In this document: one piece after another, positions 17,648-25,723 of the stretch
How the letters are laid out: each line of letters starts with the position of its first letter
Position numbering within the stretch: the stretch's first letter is position 1
Assembly (NCBI GenBank): GCA_049802875.1
Contig: JBARNH010000036.1
Span: forward strand, 13,487 to 77,486
Length of the DNA stretch: 64,000 bases
Direction: 5' to 3'
From: Lutacidiplasma sp049802875
GTDB lineage: Archaea; Thermoplasmatota; Thermoplasmata; Lutacidiplasmatales; UBA184
Position numbers and translations under genes: made by a program
Notes under the pieces: model-generated
The model's database searches: none
What the model was told of the DNA's origin: nothing
Seen by the model: the letters and a program-made list of their open reading frames with translations, nothing else

Positions 17648-18529
17648 CTAGTCCATCGTTTGCAGGCGCAATCGCTCCAGACCGTCTCGGACGGTGAGCA
17701 TGGGGATGTTCGTCACCCGCTCGACCTTGGCCGAGGAGAGGTTGACGGAGGGAGGCCGGGGCGCGATCTGGTGGAGCTGTGGGGTGGTCACCGGGCTGAT
17801 GAGCGACTCGTCCAGGCCGAAGGTCCGGGCGATTTCGAGCGAGAAATCGAATCGGCTGAGGCAGTCCTTTCCGGCGATGTGGAACATGCCGGTCGCCCCT
17901 TTCTCGTACAGACCGAGCAGCTGCTCGGCGAGATTGTCTGCCCACGTCGGGTTGCTCTTCTGGTCGTTGACAATCGTCACTCGCTCCCCCTTTCGCAGCT
18001 TATCGACCAACCAGAGGGCGAAGCTGACCTTGTTGAGTCCTCCGACGCCGTAGATCACCGCGGGCCGGGCGACCGCGAAGTTCAGGCCGAACGCGTCCAG
18101 CATCTGCTCGACGACCACCTTCGTCATCGCGAAGTAGCTCAGCGGGTGGGGCTTGTCCTTCTCGGTGTAGCGTAGCTTGCGTCCGTCGAAGACGTACTCG
18201 GTCGACAGGAACTCGTACTTGCAACTGAACTTTTTGCACGCCTCCGCCACGTTTCGGGCTCCATCGACGTTGTTCTTCCACGCGTCCTCGTGATGCACCT
18301 CGCAATGGTCGACGTTGTTGAGCGAGTGCGTGTCGACCACGAGGTCGGGTTTCACGCGTTCGACCAGGCGGACGACCGCCTCCCGGTCGCCGGTGTCGAT
18401 CCGATGGAGGTTCTTCCCTTTGAGCTCGTGCGACAGATACGTGCCGTGGACCTCGAAGCGGCCCTCGGCCAGCTTCGCGACGCGACTCCCGACCAGCCCG
18501 CTCTGCCCGATCACGAGGATACGATCCAT
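17648..18529 (-). CDS. rfbD: dTDP-4-dehydrorhamnose reductase-like SDR (RmlD family) with altered catalytic Tyr
   Basis: The 293-residue protein matches RmlD along its length: ILVIGQSGLVGSRVAKLA at the NAD(P) site, VVDTHSLNNVDHCE, STEYVFDG (residues 109-116), ARPAVIYG, and a C-terminal SAKVERVTNIP. RmlD reduces dTDP-4-keto-L-rhamnose to dTDP-L-rhamnose. The usual YYGxTK catalytic stretch reads YFAMTK here (residues 132-137), so the YxxxK tyrosine is Phe133, while Tyr132 and Lys137 remain. It may be a modified reductase or a regulatory relative such as MAT2B. It follows the RmlA-like gene by three bases. Confidence 0.85.
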   Translation of the reverse strand: MDRILVIGQSGLVGSRVAKLAEGRFEVHGTYLSHELKGKNLHRIDTGDREAVVRLVERVKPDLVVDTHSLNNVDHCEVHHEDAWKNNVDGARNVAEACKKFSCKYEFLSTEYVFDGRKLRYTEKDKPHPLSYFAMTKVVVEQMLDAFGLNFAVARPAVIYGVGGLNKVSFALWLVDKLRKGERVTIVNDQKSNPTWADNLAEQLLGLYEKGATGMFHIAGKDCLSRFDFSLEIARTFGLDESLISPVTTPQLHQIAPRPPSVNLSSAKVERVTNIPMLTVRDGLERLRLQTMD

Positions 18530-18532
18530 CGT

Positions 18533-19264
18533 CTAGCTCCCTCGGGCCCCTGACTTGCGGGCCGCATACAGGGTGGCTCTCTTGAAGCCATCCTCCGTCC
18601 CGGCGTCGGCCACGAAACGGTCCGTGAAAATGGGGTGGAGTCGGTCGTTTCGGATGTACCAGTTCATGACGTCGGCGATCTCCAGCTCCCGTCGCGCGCT
18701 CGGGGAGACGGAGCGAATTACTTGGAACACATCGGGGGGAAAGACGTACAGACCGACGACCATCTGGTCCGACCTCGGGTGGGCCGGATGGTCTTCGATC
18801 GCCCGTATTCTCCCGGAAGTGTCGAGCTCCGCGATCGCGACGTGCTGAGGGTCGGTCGCGGGAGCCACGAACACGTGCGCGTTGTCGTCTCCCAGAACCT
18901 CCGGAGAGAGCGTGACCGGTTCGAAGAGATCGTCCCCTAGGATCGCGACGACCTTGGACCCCCGGAAGAATGACTCGGTCTGGAGCAACGCATGGGCGAC
19001 TCCCTTGGGGCCGTCCTGGCCGATCAGCGTGAGAGTCACGCCGTAGCGGCTCCCGTCGCCGAGCACCTGACGGAACGACTCGAGGTGCTCGGTGCCCGTC
19101 ACAACGCCGACCTCTCGGATGCCTATCCCTTGGAGGGTCCCGATCGGGAAGGCGACCATCGGACGGTCGAAGACCGGCAGGAGGTGCTTGTTGATTGCAA
19201 AGGTATACGGTCGAAGACGGGTGCCTGTGCCCCCCGCGAGGACGGCGCCTTTCTGAATCCCCAT
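18533..19264 (-). CDS. rfbA: Glucose-1-phosphate thymidylyltransferase-like (RmlA family)
   Basis: The 243-residue protein has the sugar nucleotidyltransferase loop KGAVLAGGTGTRLRPYT, then KHLLPVFDRPMVAFPI, VAHALLQTESFF, AILGDDLFEP with the metal-binding Asp, and RRELEIADVMNWYI. Together these place it in the RmlA (short) family, which makes dTDP-glucose from glucose-1-phosphate. The usual EEKP segment is EDHP, and the C-terminus is shortened compared with roughly 290 residues in bacteria. It is the first gene of a three-gene operon with RmlD-like and GT2 genes. A TATA box about 30 bases upstream implies a leaderless mRNA. Confidence 0.88.
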   Translation of the reverse strand: MGIQKGAVLAGGTGTRLRPYTFAINKHLLPVFDRPMVAFPIGTLQGIGIREVGVVTGTEHLESFRQVLGDGSRYGVTLTLIGQDGPKGVAHALLQTESFFRGSKVVAILGDDLFEPVTLSPEVLGDDNAHVFVAPATDPQHVAIAELDTSGRIRAIEDHPAHPRSDQMVVGLYVFPPDVFQVIRSVSPSARRELEIADVMNWYIRNDRLHPIFTDRFVADAGTEDGFKRATLYAARKSGARGS

Positions 19265-19290
19265 GTGTACCCTGACAACATGGTCCCAAG

Positions 19291-19298
19291 GTTTATAC
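19291..19298 (-). promoter_or_regulatory. Bidirectional TATA-like element between rfbA and the epimerase gene
   Basis: The sequence reads GTTTATAC on the plus strand and GTATAAAC on the minus strand. On the minus strand it is 27-34 bases from the rfbA ATG. On the plus strand it is 65-72 bases from the epimerase ATG, which has GGAGAGAGAGG just upstream. It may serve both operons. Confidence 0.55.
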
Positions 19299-19362
19299 GT
19301 GACACTGTTTCAAGGTAAGACGTTCCGACCTCTCCTAGCGAGGAACAGGCGGAGAGAGAGGC

Positions 19363-20376
19363 ATGAAGGTCCTCGTCACCGGAGGCGCAGGGTACATCGG
19401 TTCGATCCTGACGCCTCTGCTCGCCAAGGAAGGGTTCGATGTGACGGTCTACGATCGGTTCTTCTTCGGAAAGGGTGGTCTCGCTGGCCTGGAGGACCGC
19501 ATCAAGCTCATTCGCGGCGACATCCGTTGGATCGACTCGTCGACCCTTCGAGGTATCGATGCGGTCATCGATCTGGCAGCCCTTTCGAACGACCCGATCG
19601 GCGAACTCGACCCGAAGCTCACGCTCCAGATCAATCACCAGGCTCGTGTCCGTATCGCGAGGCTGGCGAAACGGGCCGGGGCTCAGAGATACCTGTTGGC
19701 CTCGTCGTGCAGCGTCTACGGTTTCCAGAAGAAGACCGCGACCGAGGAGACCCCGGTCCACCCCCTCACGACGTATGCCAAAGCCAACGCGTTGTGGGAG
19801 CGGGACGCCCTTCCGTTGGCGAGTCGGAAGTTTACGGTCACCGCGCTACGACAGTCGTCCGTCTATGGCCTATCGAAGCGCATGCGCTTCGACATCGCGT
19901 TCAACAACATGGTCCTGAGCGTGTTCCGGGGGAAACGCCTCCCGATCATGCGCGACGGGAAGCAGCGACGGCCGATCATCCACATTCGGGACACTTCGCG
20001 CGCGTTCCTCTCGGTCCTCACCGCCGACCCGGACCTCGTCCGCGGGGAGGTCTTCAATTCCGGCTCGAACGACCAGAACTTCCGGATCTACGACCTCGCA
20101 AAGACCGCCGCCGAGAGCGTTGGGGTCCCGTTCCGGTTCGAATGGTACGGGTCGCCGGATTTCCGAAGCTACGACGTGAACTTCGACAAGATCCGGCGGG
20201 TCCTGGGATTCAAGCCAAAGTACACCCCCCGCGACGGGGCGCGCGAGGTGTTCCGCGCCCTCAAGAGCGGAGCGCTCCAAGCCGACGACCGAACGATCAC
20301 GATCCGGTGGTACCAGCATCTACAGGAGCTTCTCGAGACCGTGCGGGAAGTCGAACTCCGGGGGAGGATCCTGTAA
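19363..20376 (+). CDS. NAD-dependent sugar epimerase/dehydratase with YxxxN instead of YxxxK
   Basis: The 337-residue extended SDR begins KVLVTGGAGYIGSILTPLLA (NAD-binding GxxGxxG). It has LLASSCSVYGFQ at the serine site and RQSSVYGLSKRMRFDIAFNN, typical of nucleotide-sugar epimerases or dehydratases. The catalytic Tyr is in TTYAKANALWE (Y138), but the residue four positions later is Asn142 rather than Lys; a lysine sits at position 140. It is first in an operon with the RmlC-like and Nudix genes. It may provide the 4-keto sugar for RmlC or be a C4/C5 epimerase; the family alone does not decide. Confidence 0.82.
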   Translation: MKVLVTGGAGYIGSILTPLLAKEGFDVTVYDRFFFGKGGLAGLEDRIKLIRGDIRWIDSSTLRGIDAVIDLAALSNDPIGELDPKLTLQINHQARVRIARLAKRAGAQRYLLASSCSVYGFQKKTATEETPVHPLTTYAKANALWERDALPLASRKFTVTALRQSSVYGLSKRMRFDIAFNNMVLSVFRGKRLPIMRDGKQRRPIIHIRDTSRAFLSVLTADPDLVRGEVFNSGSNDQNFRIYDLAKTAAESVGVPFRFEWYGSPDFRSYDVNFDKIRRVLGFKPKYTPRDGAREVFRALKSGALQADDRTITIRWYQHLQELLETVREVELRGRIL

Positions 20377-20380
20377 CCCC

Positions 20381-20971
20381 ATGCCGTTCGTTTTCGAACC
20401 GCAGGAGATCCCCGCGGTGGTCCTGATCACTCCCCGGGCGTTCGCGGACTCCCGTGGGTACTTCGTCGAGACGTACAAACGCTCCGAGTTCCAGCGCGCC
20501 GGTATCCCTTCGGAATTCTACCAGGACAACTGCTCGGCTTCGAAGAAGGGCGTCGTGCGCGGCCTTCACTACCAGCTCGATCCGGCCGCCCAGGGGAAAC
20601 TCCTGAGGGCGCTCTCCGGGTCCGTTTGGGAGGTGGCGGTAGATATCCGCAGGGGCTCCCCGACCTTCGGCCGGTGGACCGGCGCGGTTCTCTCGGCAGA
20701 AAATCGGAAGATGCTATGGATCCCTCCCGGGTTCGCCGCCGGGATGGTCTCGCTCGAGGACGACTCTCAGTTGGCCTACAAAACCACGGAAGAGTACTCT
20801 CAGCCGCACGAGCGAGGGATCCGCTGGAGCGACCCCACGATCAACATCCGCTGGCCGGTCGATGTCTCCTACGCGATCGTTTCCGATAAGGACCAGGCGC
20901 ATCCTCTCCTCAAGGACGCCGAGATCAACTTCGTCTGCCGACCGCTGGACGGACCGTCGCATGATCGCTAA
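20381..20971 (+). CDS. rfbC: dTDP-4-dehydrorhamnose 3,5-epimerase-like (RmlC family)
   Basis: The 196-residue cupin matches RmlC: PRAFADSRGYFVETY, QDNCSASKKGVVRGLHYQ with the catalytic His63, KLLRALSGSVWEVAVDIR, LWIPPGFAAGM and LAYKTTEEY. The reaction epimerises C3 and C5 of dTDP-4-keto-6-deoxyglucose. The usual GFAHGF motif reads GFAAGM, so the second active-site His is Ala120, while Tyr133 and the RWSDP aspartate region are kept. It lies four bases after the epimerase gene and overlaps the Nudix gene by 11 bases. Confidence 0.88.
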   Translation: MPFVFEPQEIPAVVLITPRAFADSRGYFVETYKRSEFQRAGIPSEFYQDNCSASKKGVVRGLHYQLDPAAQGKLLRALSGSVWEVAVDIRRGSPTFGRWTGAVLSAENRKMLWIPPGFAAGMVSLEDDSQLAYKTTEEYSQPHERGIRWSDPTINIRWPVDVSYAIVSDKDQAHPLLKDAEINFVCRPLDGPSHDR

Positions 20972-21497
20972 GCGGCGCCCGATCTACCGTAGCGATCACC
21001 TCTCGGTCGAGGAGGCGGATATCCCACTTCCCCACGGCGGGAATATTCCGGGATTCCCGCTCGTCACCCATTCCAACGGAGTGATCGTAGCTCCGATCTT
21101 TGTTCAACGCGGTCGAAAGTACATCATGCTGCTCGAGCAGTGGCGGGCGGCGATGAACGTCACCGTCCTCGAAGTGCCGGGCGGGGGTCTCGCCCCCGGA
21201 GAAACTCCCCGAGACGCGGCTGTCCGAGAGGTTCGGGAGGAGGCCGGGCTCGACGTGGAGAAGCTCGTCGAGGTCGGCGAAGTCCTTCCCGCTCCGGGTT
21301 GGGAAGTGGAGACCCAATTTCACTTCCTCGCGATCTGTCATCCGCGTCTAAACGGTCTGCGGTTGGACCGAACCGAGAACATTCGATGCCGCCCGACCCC
21401 CGTCGGCGAAGTGCGTCGCTTGCTCCGGACACGAAAGATCCAGGACCTGAAAACTAAGGCGCTCCTGTACGACGCGCTCGAGTACCTCGGGGCTTAG
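20961..21497 (+). CDS. Nudix hydrolase, ADP-sugar pyrophosphatase type
   Basis: The 178-residue protein has VIVAPIFVQRGRKYIMLLEQWR, then the Nudix box GGGLAPGETPRDAAVREV with REEAGL. The proline-containing EVLPAPGWEVETQFHFLA region matches ADP-ribose/ADP-sugar pyrophosphatases (NudF group). I chose ATG at 20961, which overlaps the rfbC stop; the frame is open further but that part shadows rfbC. In this operon it may remove unwanted sugar nucleotides. Its stop overlaps the convergent downstream gene's stop by four bases. Confidence 0.88.
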   Translation: MIAKRRPIYRSDHLSVEEADIPLPHGGNIPGFPLVTHSNGVIVAPIFVQRGRKYIMLLEQWRAAMNVTVLEVPGGGLAPGETPRDAAVREVREEAGLDVEKLVEVGEVLPAPGWEVETQFHFLAICHPRLNGLRLDRTENIRCRPTPVGEVRRLLRTRKIQDLKTKALLYDALEYLGA

Positions 21498-22666
21498 GCC
21501 GCATCGCCTCGGTCCGAGAAGGATGCGGCCACTACTCCCGCCCTCGCCCCGTCCCCGACCGCGGGGGCGGAGGGTGCCCCGGGTTGGCTGGGAAGACAGG
21601 TCGAGGTCCCGAAGAGCGCACTGACATCCGTTTGCTCGGTGAAAACGCAGTAGCTCCACGGTCCCCCGGGTGCCTGCGATGGCCCGGTGCCCGTCGTCGC
21701 GGTCCAGCTCGACGTCGTGCCGGCCGCTACGGTATGCGTCGAGACCTGAACCAGGGTCGTACTGGGGAACGCGCCGCCGACCTGAATCATGTTGATGACG
21801 GCATTACCGATCATCTGTTCGGTGCCTTCGATGAGCGGTAGGGAGAAATCCATCACGGAGCCAGCGCCGAACGGGAGAAGGGCGGCGTTCGTGAGCCCGC
21901 CGGCGACGTTCCCGTAGACCTGGCCTCCCGCGGCCGCCACCCCCGCGGTCGAAAGTCCGAATCCGGTCAGCGCGTACGTCAGGCTCGCGATGTTGAGGGC
22001 CAGAGACCCGTCGGTCGAATTCACGAGGGGCCCGACGGGTCCGTACGAGAGATTTCCGAGGAACCGGTGCACGCCGTCGGTACCGATGACGCTGCCCGCG
22101 CTCGAGAGGGGAGTATTGGCGCTCGCCGAGTAGTAACCGATCGCCGCGCCGATCCACGCGAGCCGCCCTCCATCGAGAAGCCATGGGGCGACGAGGTCGG
22201 AGGAGTTCGAGTAAACGGTCGACGGAAACGCTCCCGAGGCCACGACCAGGAGGCCCCCGGGAGCGGTCAGGGGATTCGAGAGGATCCTCTCCAGCTGGTC
22301 GGCGTCCACCACCACCACCGAGATCGGAAGTCCCCGCGCGGCGATCGCGAGCTGCAGGTAGTACTGCATCCCGGCCCAACTGATGATGTTCGAGAAGCTG
22401 AGGCCGTACGCGGCGTCATAGAAGTAGTAGATCGTACGGATCTCGCTCGAGGAATTGAGCCAGAAGCCGACCTGTTGGAACGTCCCGGAGTACGAGGTCG
22501 TTACTTGGGAGTTCACCTCGATCGAGCTTCCGGTCTCCTCAAGGCTGACCGAGAACGACACCGAATTGCGCAGGGGAGGAGCGTAGACCGCCACCTCCGA
22601 AACGAGGATCGCGACGACGACCAGGGTGATCGCGTAGGCCATGAGGTCGCCGGCACGTCGATTCAT
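21494..22666 (-). CDS. One-TM extracytoplasmic protein with GATase-like core; partner of GT-C protein (module copy 1)
   Basis: The 390-residue protein has one N-terminal TM helix (residues 9-28) and a large external part. Blocks shared with the 44919-46004 protein lie at nearly the same positions: YYFYDAAY (80-87), DADQL (121-125), LVAPWLLDGGRLAWIG (158-173), GYYS (177-180), and later YGN then LTNAALLPFGAG. The middle resembles a Rossmann-like GATase1/ThuA-type domain but no catalytic Cys-His pair is evident. The ATG at 22666 overlaps the GT-C stop (ATGA), indicating translational coupling. I infer it assists the GT-C enzyme or binds its product. No named family recognised. Confidence 0.72.
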   Translation of the reverse strand: MNRRAGDLMAYAITLVVVAILVSEVAVYAPPLRNSVSFSVSLEETGSSIEVNSQVTTSYSGTFQQVGFWLNSSSEIRTIYYFYDAAYGLSFSNIISWAGMQYYLQLAIAARGLPISVVVVDADQLERILSNPLTAPGGLLVVASGAFPSTVYSNSSDLVAPWLLDGGRLAWIGAAIGYYSASANTPLSSAGSVIGTDGVHRFLGNLSYGPVGPLVNSTDGSLALNIASLTYALTGFGLSTAGVAAAGGQVYGNVAGGLTNAALLPFGAGSVMDFSLPLIEGTEQMIGNAVINMIQVGGAFPSTTLVQVSTHTVAAGTTSSWTATTGTGPSQAPGGPWSYCVFTEQTDVSALFGTSTCLPSQPGAPSAPAVGDGARAGVVAASFSDRGDAA

Positions 22667-24090
22667 CCCGCGGGCCCCCCGTCGGTCGGGGCGGGATCTG
22701 CCGGCGCCCTCAGCTTGAGAACCAAGAGCACGACCAGGCAGACGAAGGCAGTCGACACGGGAACGAACTCGAGCGGGAAGGTCACGTTCTGCACCTGAAC
22801 CCATGCATTGATTGACGAGAGATACAGCTGATAGGGCACGACGTGGAAGTCATACCACAGCGGCAGAAAATTGAGCAACGGCCCACCGAGAGTGAAGTAA
22901 TAGAGGGCGGGGCCGACGGAGACCACGAGGAAGATCGCGAGGTACCTCCGGCCCTCGGGGACGAGCAGGATCAGGAACGGTAGGCACCAGATCATGTACT
23001 GGGGCTGAACGACCTGAGGGATCAGGAACGCGCCGACCGACACGAGCGTCGCCCACGGGAGCCAACGGGCGGGCTGAGTCACCTCGCCGCGGGGCGCGCG
23101 CAAGAGGACTGCGGCAGCGATCACCGCGATGGCGACCGCGAGCCCTGCCCCGACGATCACGGTGGTCGTGCCGCCGAACGCGGAGATCCACTGATCCGCC
23201 GAGTGGATGCCCGGGACCGAGAAGAATCCCCAAAAACCGAACCCCTGGTAGACCCCGCCGGCCCGGCTCGGACCGACCAGAGCGGACTGAACAAATTCTG
23301 ACAGTAGACCCGGGACCGCGACGACTGCGACCACCGGCACGGCGACCCCGCCGATCACGCCTCCCGCAGCCCACAGACTCTTCCCCGTAGGTGCCTGCTT
23401 CCAGGAGATCGCACCCAACATCGGGACGAAGAGAAAGGGGAACACACCGATCAGCGCGCCCACCGCGATCGCGAGACCGGAGAAGAAAGGGCGGCGGTCG
23501 AACGCGAGAACGAACGCGGCCAGCACGCAGAAGGTCGGGAGGACGTCGTACGACCCGTGGACGGAACTGAGGAGGATAACGAGCGGGTTCAGGAACCATG
23601 CCGCGAACGCCCAAACGGCCGTGGCCGGCTTACCGGTCGTTCGTAGCGCTAGGTGGTAGATCACGAATCCGGCCGCTACGTCGAACACCACCAGCGAGAG
23701 TTTCTCCACCCAAACGTAGGTCAGGTTCAGCTCGTAGGTCGGGGCGAGCGCGCTCGAGACCATGAATAGCCCTTGGAGTTGCGAGTTGGTGGTGAACCAC
23801 GCGGTCGGAGGTGTGAACACCGAGGTGACTCGACCGACGACGTTGAGATAGAAGATCATGAAGGGAGGGTAGACGGTGGGATGGGAGTAGGGGCCCTGAC
23901 CGTACACCATCGCCGCCGAAGTTTGCGCGAATGTGACGAGGTCCGTGTTCAACGAGATGGGGATCAGGACCAATCGAATCGCGACGCCGATCAAAAGGAC
24001 CGGCAGGACGCTTCGTACCGTGCGAGGAATGCGTAGGTAGAACTGGCTAAACCGGTCTCGGAGGGAGCGCAGGCGAGGTGCGCTGCTCAA
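22663..24090 (-). CDS. GT-C-type polytopic glycosyltransferase (module copy 1)
   Basis: The roughly 475-residue protein has about 11 TM helices. After helix 1 come NTDLVTFAQTSAAMVYGQGP with an external Asp (D50), then YPPFMIFYLNVVGR. Later AAWFLNPLVILLSSVHGSYD resembles motifs of PIG-M/ALG-type dolichol-phosphate-mannose-dependent enzymes. The paralog at 46001 keeps D, YGQGPY and YPP at identical spacing. It should transfer a sugar from a polyprenyl-phosphate donor outside the membrane. I propose TTG at 24090 with GGGGAGGG about ten bases upstream; the frame extends to 24216 but that overlaps the FkbM gene. The next gene starts inside its stop codon. Confidence 0.75.
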   Translation of the reverse strand: MSSAPRLRSLRDRFSQFYLRIPRTVRSVLPVLLIGVAIRLVLIPISLNTDLVTFAQTSAAMVYGQGPYSHPTVYPPFMIFYLNVVGRVTSVFTPPTAWFTTNSQLQGLFMVSSALAPTYELNLTYVWVEKLSLVVFDVAAGFVIYHLALRTTGKPATAVWAFAAWFLNPLVILLSSVHGSYDVLPTFCVLAAFVLAFDRRPFFSGLAIAVGALIGVFPFLFVPMLGAISWKQAPTGKSLWAAGGVIGGVAVPVVAVVAVPGLLSEFVQSALVGPSRAGGVYQGFGFWGFFSVPGIHSADQWISAFGGTTTVIVGAGLAVAIAVIAAAVLLRAPRGEVTQPARWLPWATLVSVGAFLIPQVVQPQYMIWCLPFLILLVPEGRRYLAIFLVVSVGPALYYFTLGGPLLNFLPLWYDFHVVPYQLYLSSINAWVQVQNVTFPLEFVPVSTAFVCLVVLLVLKLRAPADPAPTDGGPAG

Positions 24091-24151
24091 TTCGCTACGA
24101 CCCTCCCCGGGGCGAGGTACCAACCCCCCATAAGGGCGACCGTCGATTCCC

Positions 24152-25246
24152 CTAGCGGGCGAGGTTTGCGAGCTCCGGGGAGCTTCGCGCCCGGGTGGCC
24201 CAAAGACTCCCGGCAAGCATCCGGTCGCCGAAGAGGGAGAACGGATTCCGAAAGAGTCGGGGCCGCGTGTAGTCCACGAGGAATCCGTCGGCCCGAAGCC
24301 GGCGGACCAGCACCGAGCAGCCGTAGTGGTATTCGATCGTCATTTGTCCAAATCGCCGACGGGTCGCTTCGCTCGCCCCGAGGAGGAGGGGGTACTCGTA
24401 CCCCTCGCAATTCGATTTCAACACCGCGTCGTGGAGGTCGAAGCGGTCGACGATGGTCGACAACGAAGACACCGGGATCCGTTCGGCTCCCTCCGAATCG
24501 ACGAGGTTGTTCCAGAGGGTGCCTCCGCTCTCTGCGCCCAAGGTCACCGAGCCGTCTTCGGCGCTGCACCCCTCGTTCAGCAGGGTGATCCGGTCGCGGA
24601 ACCGCGAGCGCTCCACATTCCTCTGCGCCAGACGGAAGGTCGAGGGGAACGGCTCGAAAGCGTACACATGCCGGGCGCCGCGCGCCGCAAAAAATAGCGC
24701 GGAATCGCCGATGTTAGCCCCCACGTCGACGACGTCTCGCTGCCGCACATCGACCGAGGAATACAAACCGGGACCGGCGCCCCCGGCAGCGATAAAGTGG
24801 ACCCAAAGGGAGTCGACGCAGTTGACCCATTGCGAATCCGAATCGTACCAGAGCCTCACATCGGGAGCGTCACCGCCGTCCCTGCCGGAAACGCCCGGGA
24901 ATGCGGCCGGGTCGAGGCGCATGCCGACATACCCCTCCCCTTGCACGATCGGAGCGGAGCGACGGTAGTTGTCGAACCGAGCCCGCCACAGGCGGGGATC
25001 ATCCATCAGGAAGCGAGCCAAGGCTTGAGAGTCCACTGCCGCGGAGGAGCCATCCGAGAGTTTCAATGTCGCCGAACCCCCGACGCCGAGCCGGAGGGGC
25101 AGCAGGGCAGGCCAGTTTCGGATCGCCCGCCGCAATTCGCGAAGGTACCGCACCCGCTCCGGAGTCGGGATGACCAGTAGTCCGGTGGCGACCAGTTCCT
25201 GCCACCTCGTCGGATGCGGAATCCAGGTCGCGGGATTCTGGGCCAA
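24152..25246 (-). CDS. FkbM-family SAM-dependent methyltransferase
   Basis: The 364-residue protein has the FkbM methyltransferase core: VVDVGANIGDSALFFAARGA (SAM-binding motif I), HVYAFEPFPSTFRLAQRNVE (motif post-I), and IPVSSLSTIVDRFDLHDAVL with SNCEGYEYPLLLGA. FkbM enzymes O-methylate sugars or lipids. The first 150 residues are a family-specific N-terminal region I cannot assign. The likely start is TTG at 25246. Being upstream of the GT-C/partner genes on the same strand, it may methylate a sugar in the same glycan. Confidence 0.85.
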   Translation of the reverse strand: MAQNPATWIPHPTRWQELVATGLLVIPTPERVRYLRELRRAIRNWPALLPLRLGVGGSATLKLSDGSSAAVDSQALARFLMDDPRLWRARFDNYRRSAPIVQGEGYVGMRLDPAAFPGVSGRDGGDAPDVRLWYDSDSQWVNCVDSLWVHFIAAGGAGPGLYSSVDVRQRDVVDVGANIGDSALFFAARGARHVYAFEPFPSTFRLAQRNVERSRFRDRITLLNEGCSAEDGSVTLGAESGGTLWNNLVDSEGAERIPVSSLSTIVDRFDLHDAVLKSNCEGYEYPLLLGASEATRRRFGQMTIEYHYGCSVLVRRLRADGFLVDYTRPRLFRNPFSLFGDRMLAGSLWATRARSSPELANLAR

Positions 25247-25690
25247 GTGCCGGAATTCGCCAGGAGCCTAGCGCCTCAACGAGCTTTCAGCGTTTCGAGG
25301 GGAGCCGCCCAATTCACTGCGCGGAGTCCGCAGTCGGCCGACGCGGTCCGAACGTGGCGGAGGGAGGTACCACGTACCATTCAGCGCCGGGATCGGTTAC
25401 CCCCGAGGGGGACCTGCCGTCGGCGGGCCGCGATACGGCGCTGGCGTTGCTTCCGATGCCGCTTCTTGAGCCCGGGAGTGGGGCGTTTACGTGCCGTTCG
25501 CGTCATGCTGACCGACTCACGATGTGTCGGAGCGCGGTAGGAGGAGGACCCCATAAGGTCGCTGAGGGGGCAGGATACGGGTCGAAACGGTTCGTCCAGT
25601 CACAGTTCGGTCGGGCTTCCTTCCCCCGGGGAACCCCTGCCCCGACCCCATGGGATTCGGCAACGTTCTCCCGTTCCCTCGAGGGTCCAT
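25247..25690. other. 444-base interval without a supported gene
   Basis: Frames across this stretch, including one from 25354 that runs into the dehydratase gene, have proline/arginine-rich composition and no family features. It separates divergent FkbM and GDP-mannose dehydratase genes and should hold the FkbM promoter, but no clear TATA box for it was found. No RNA gene or repeat seen. Confidence 0.5.
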
Positions 25691-25692
25691 GC

Positions 25693-25700
25693 TCTAATAT
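25693..25700 (+). promoter_or_regulatory. TATA box of the GDP-mannose dehydratase gene
   Basis: TCTAATAT lies 24-31 bases upstream of the ATG at 25724, implying a leaderless transcript. Confidence 0.55.
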
Positions 25701-25723
25701 CCCGGTCCGGATAGACGGCGATA

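Noticed and set aside
16365..17945. Long minus-strand frame of 526 residues over the GT2 and RmlD genes
   Set aside because: Arg/Pro-rich composition without motifs, overlapping two well-supported genes in another frame.
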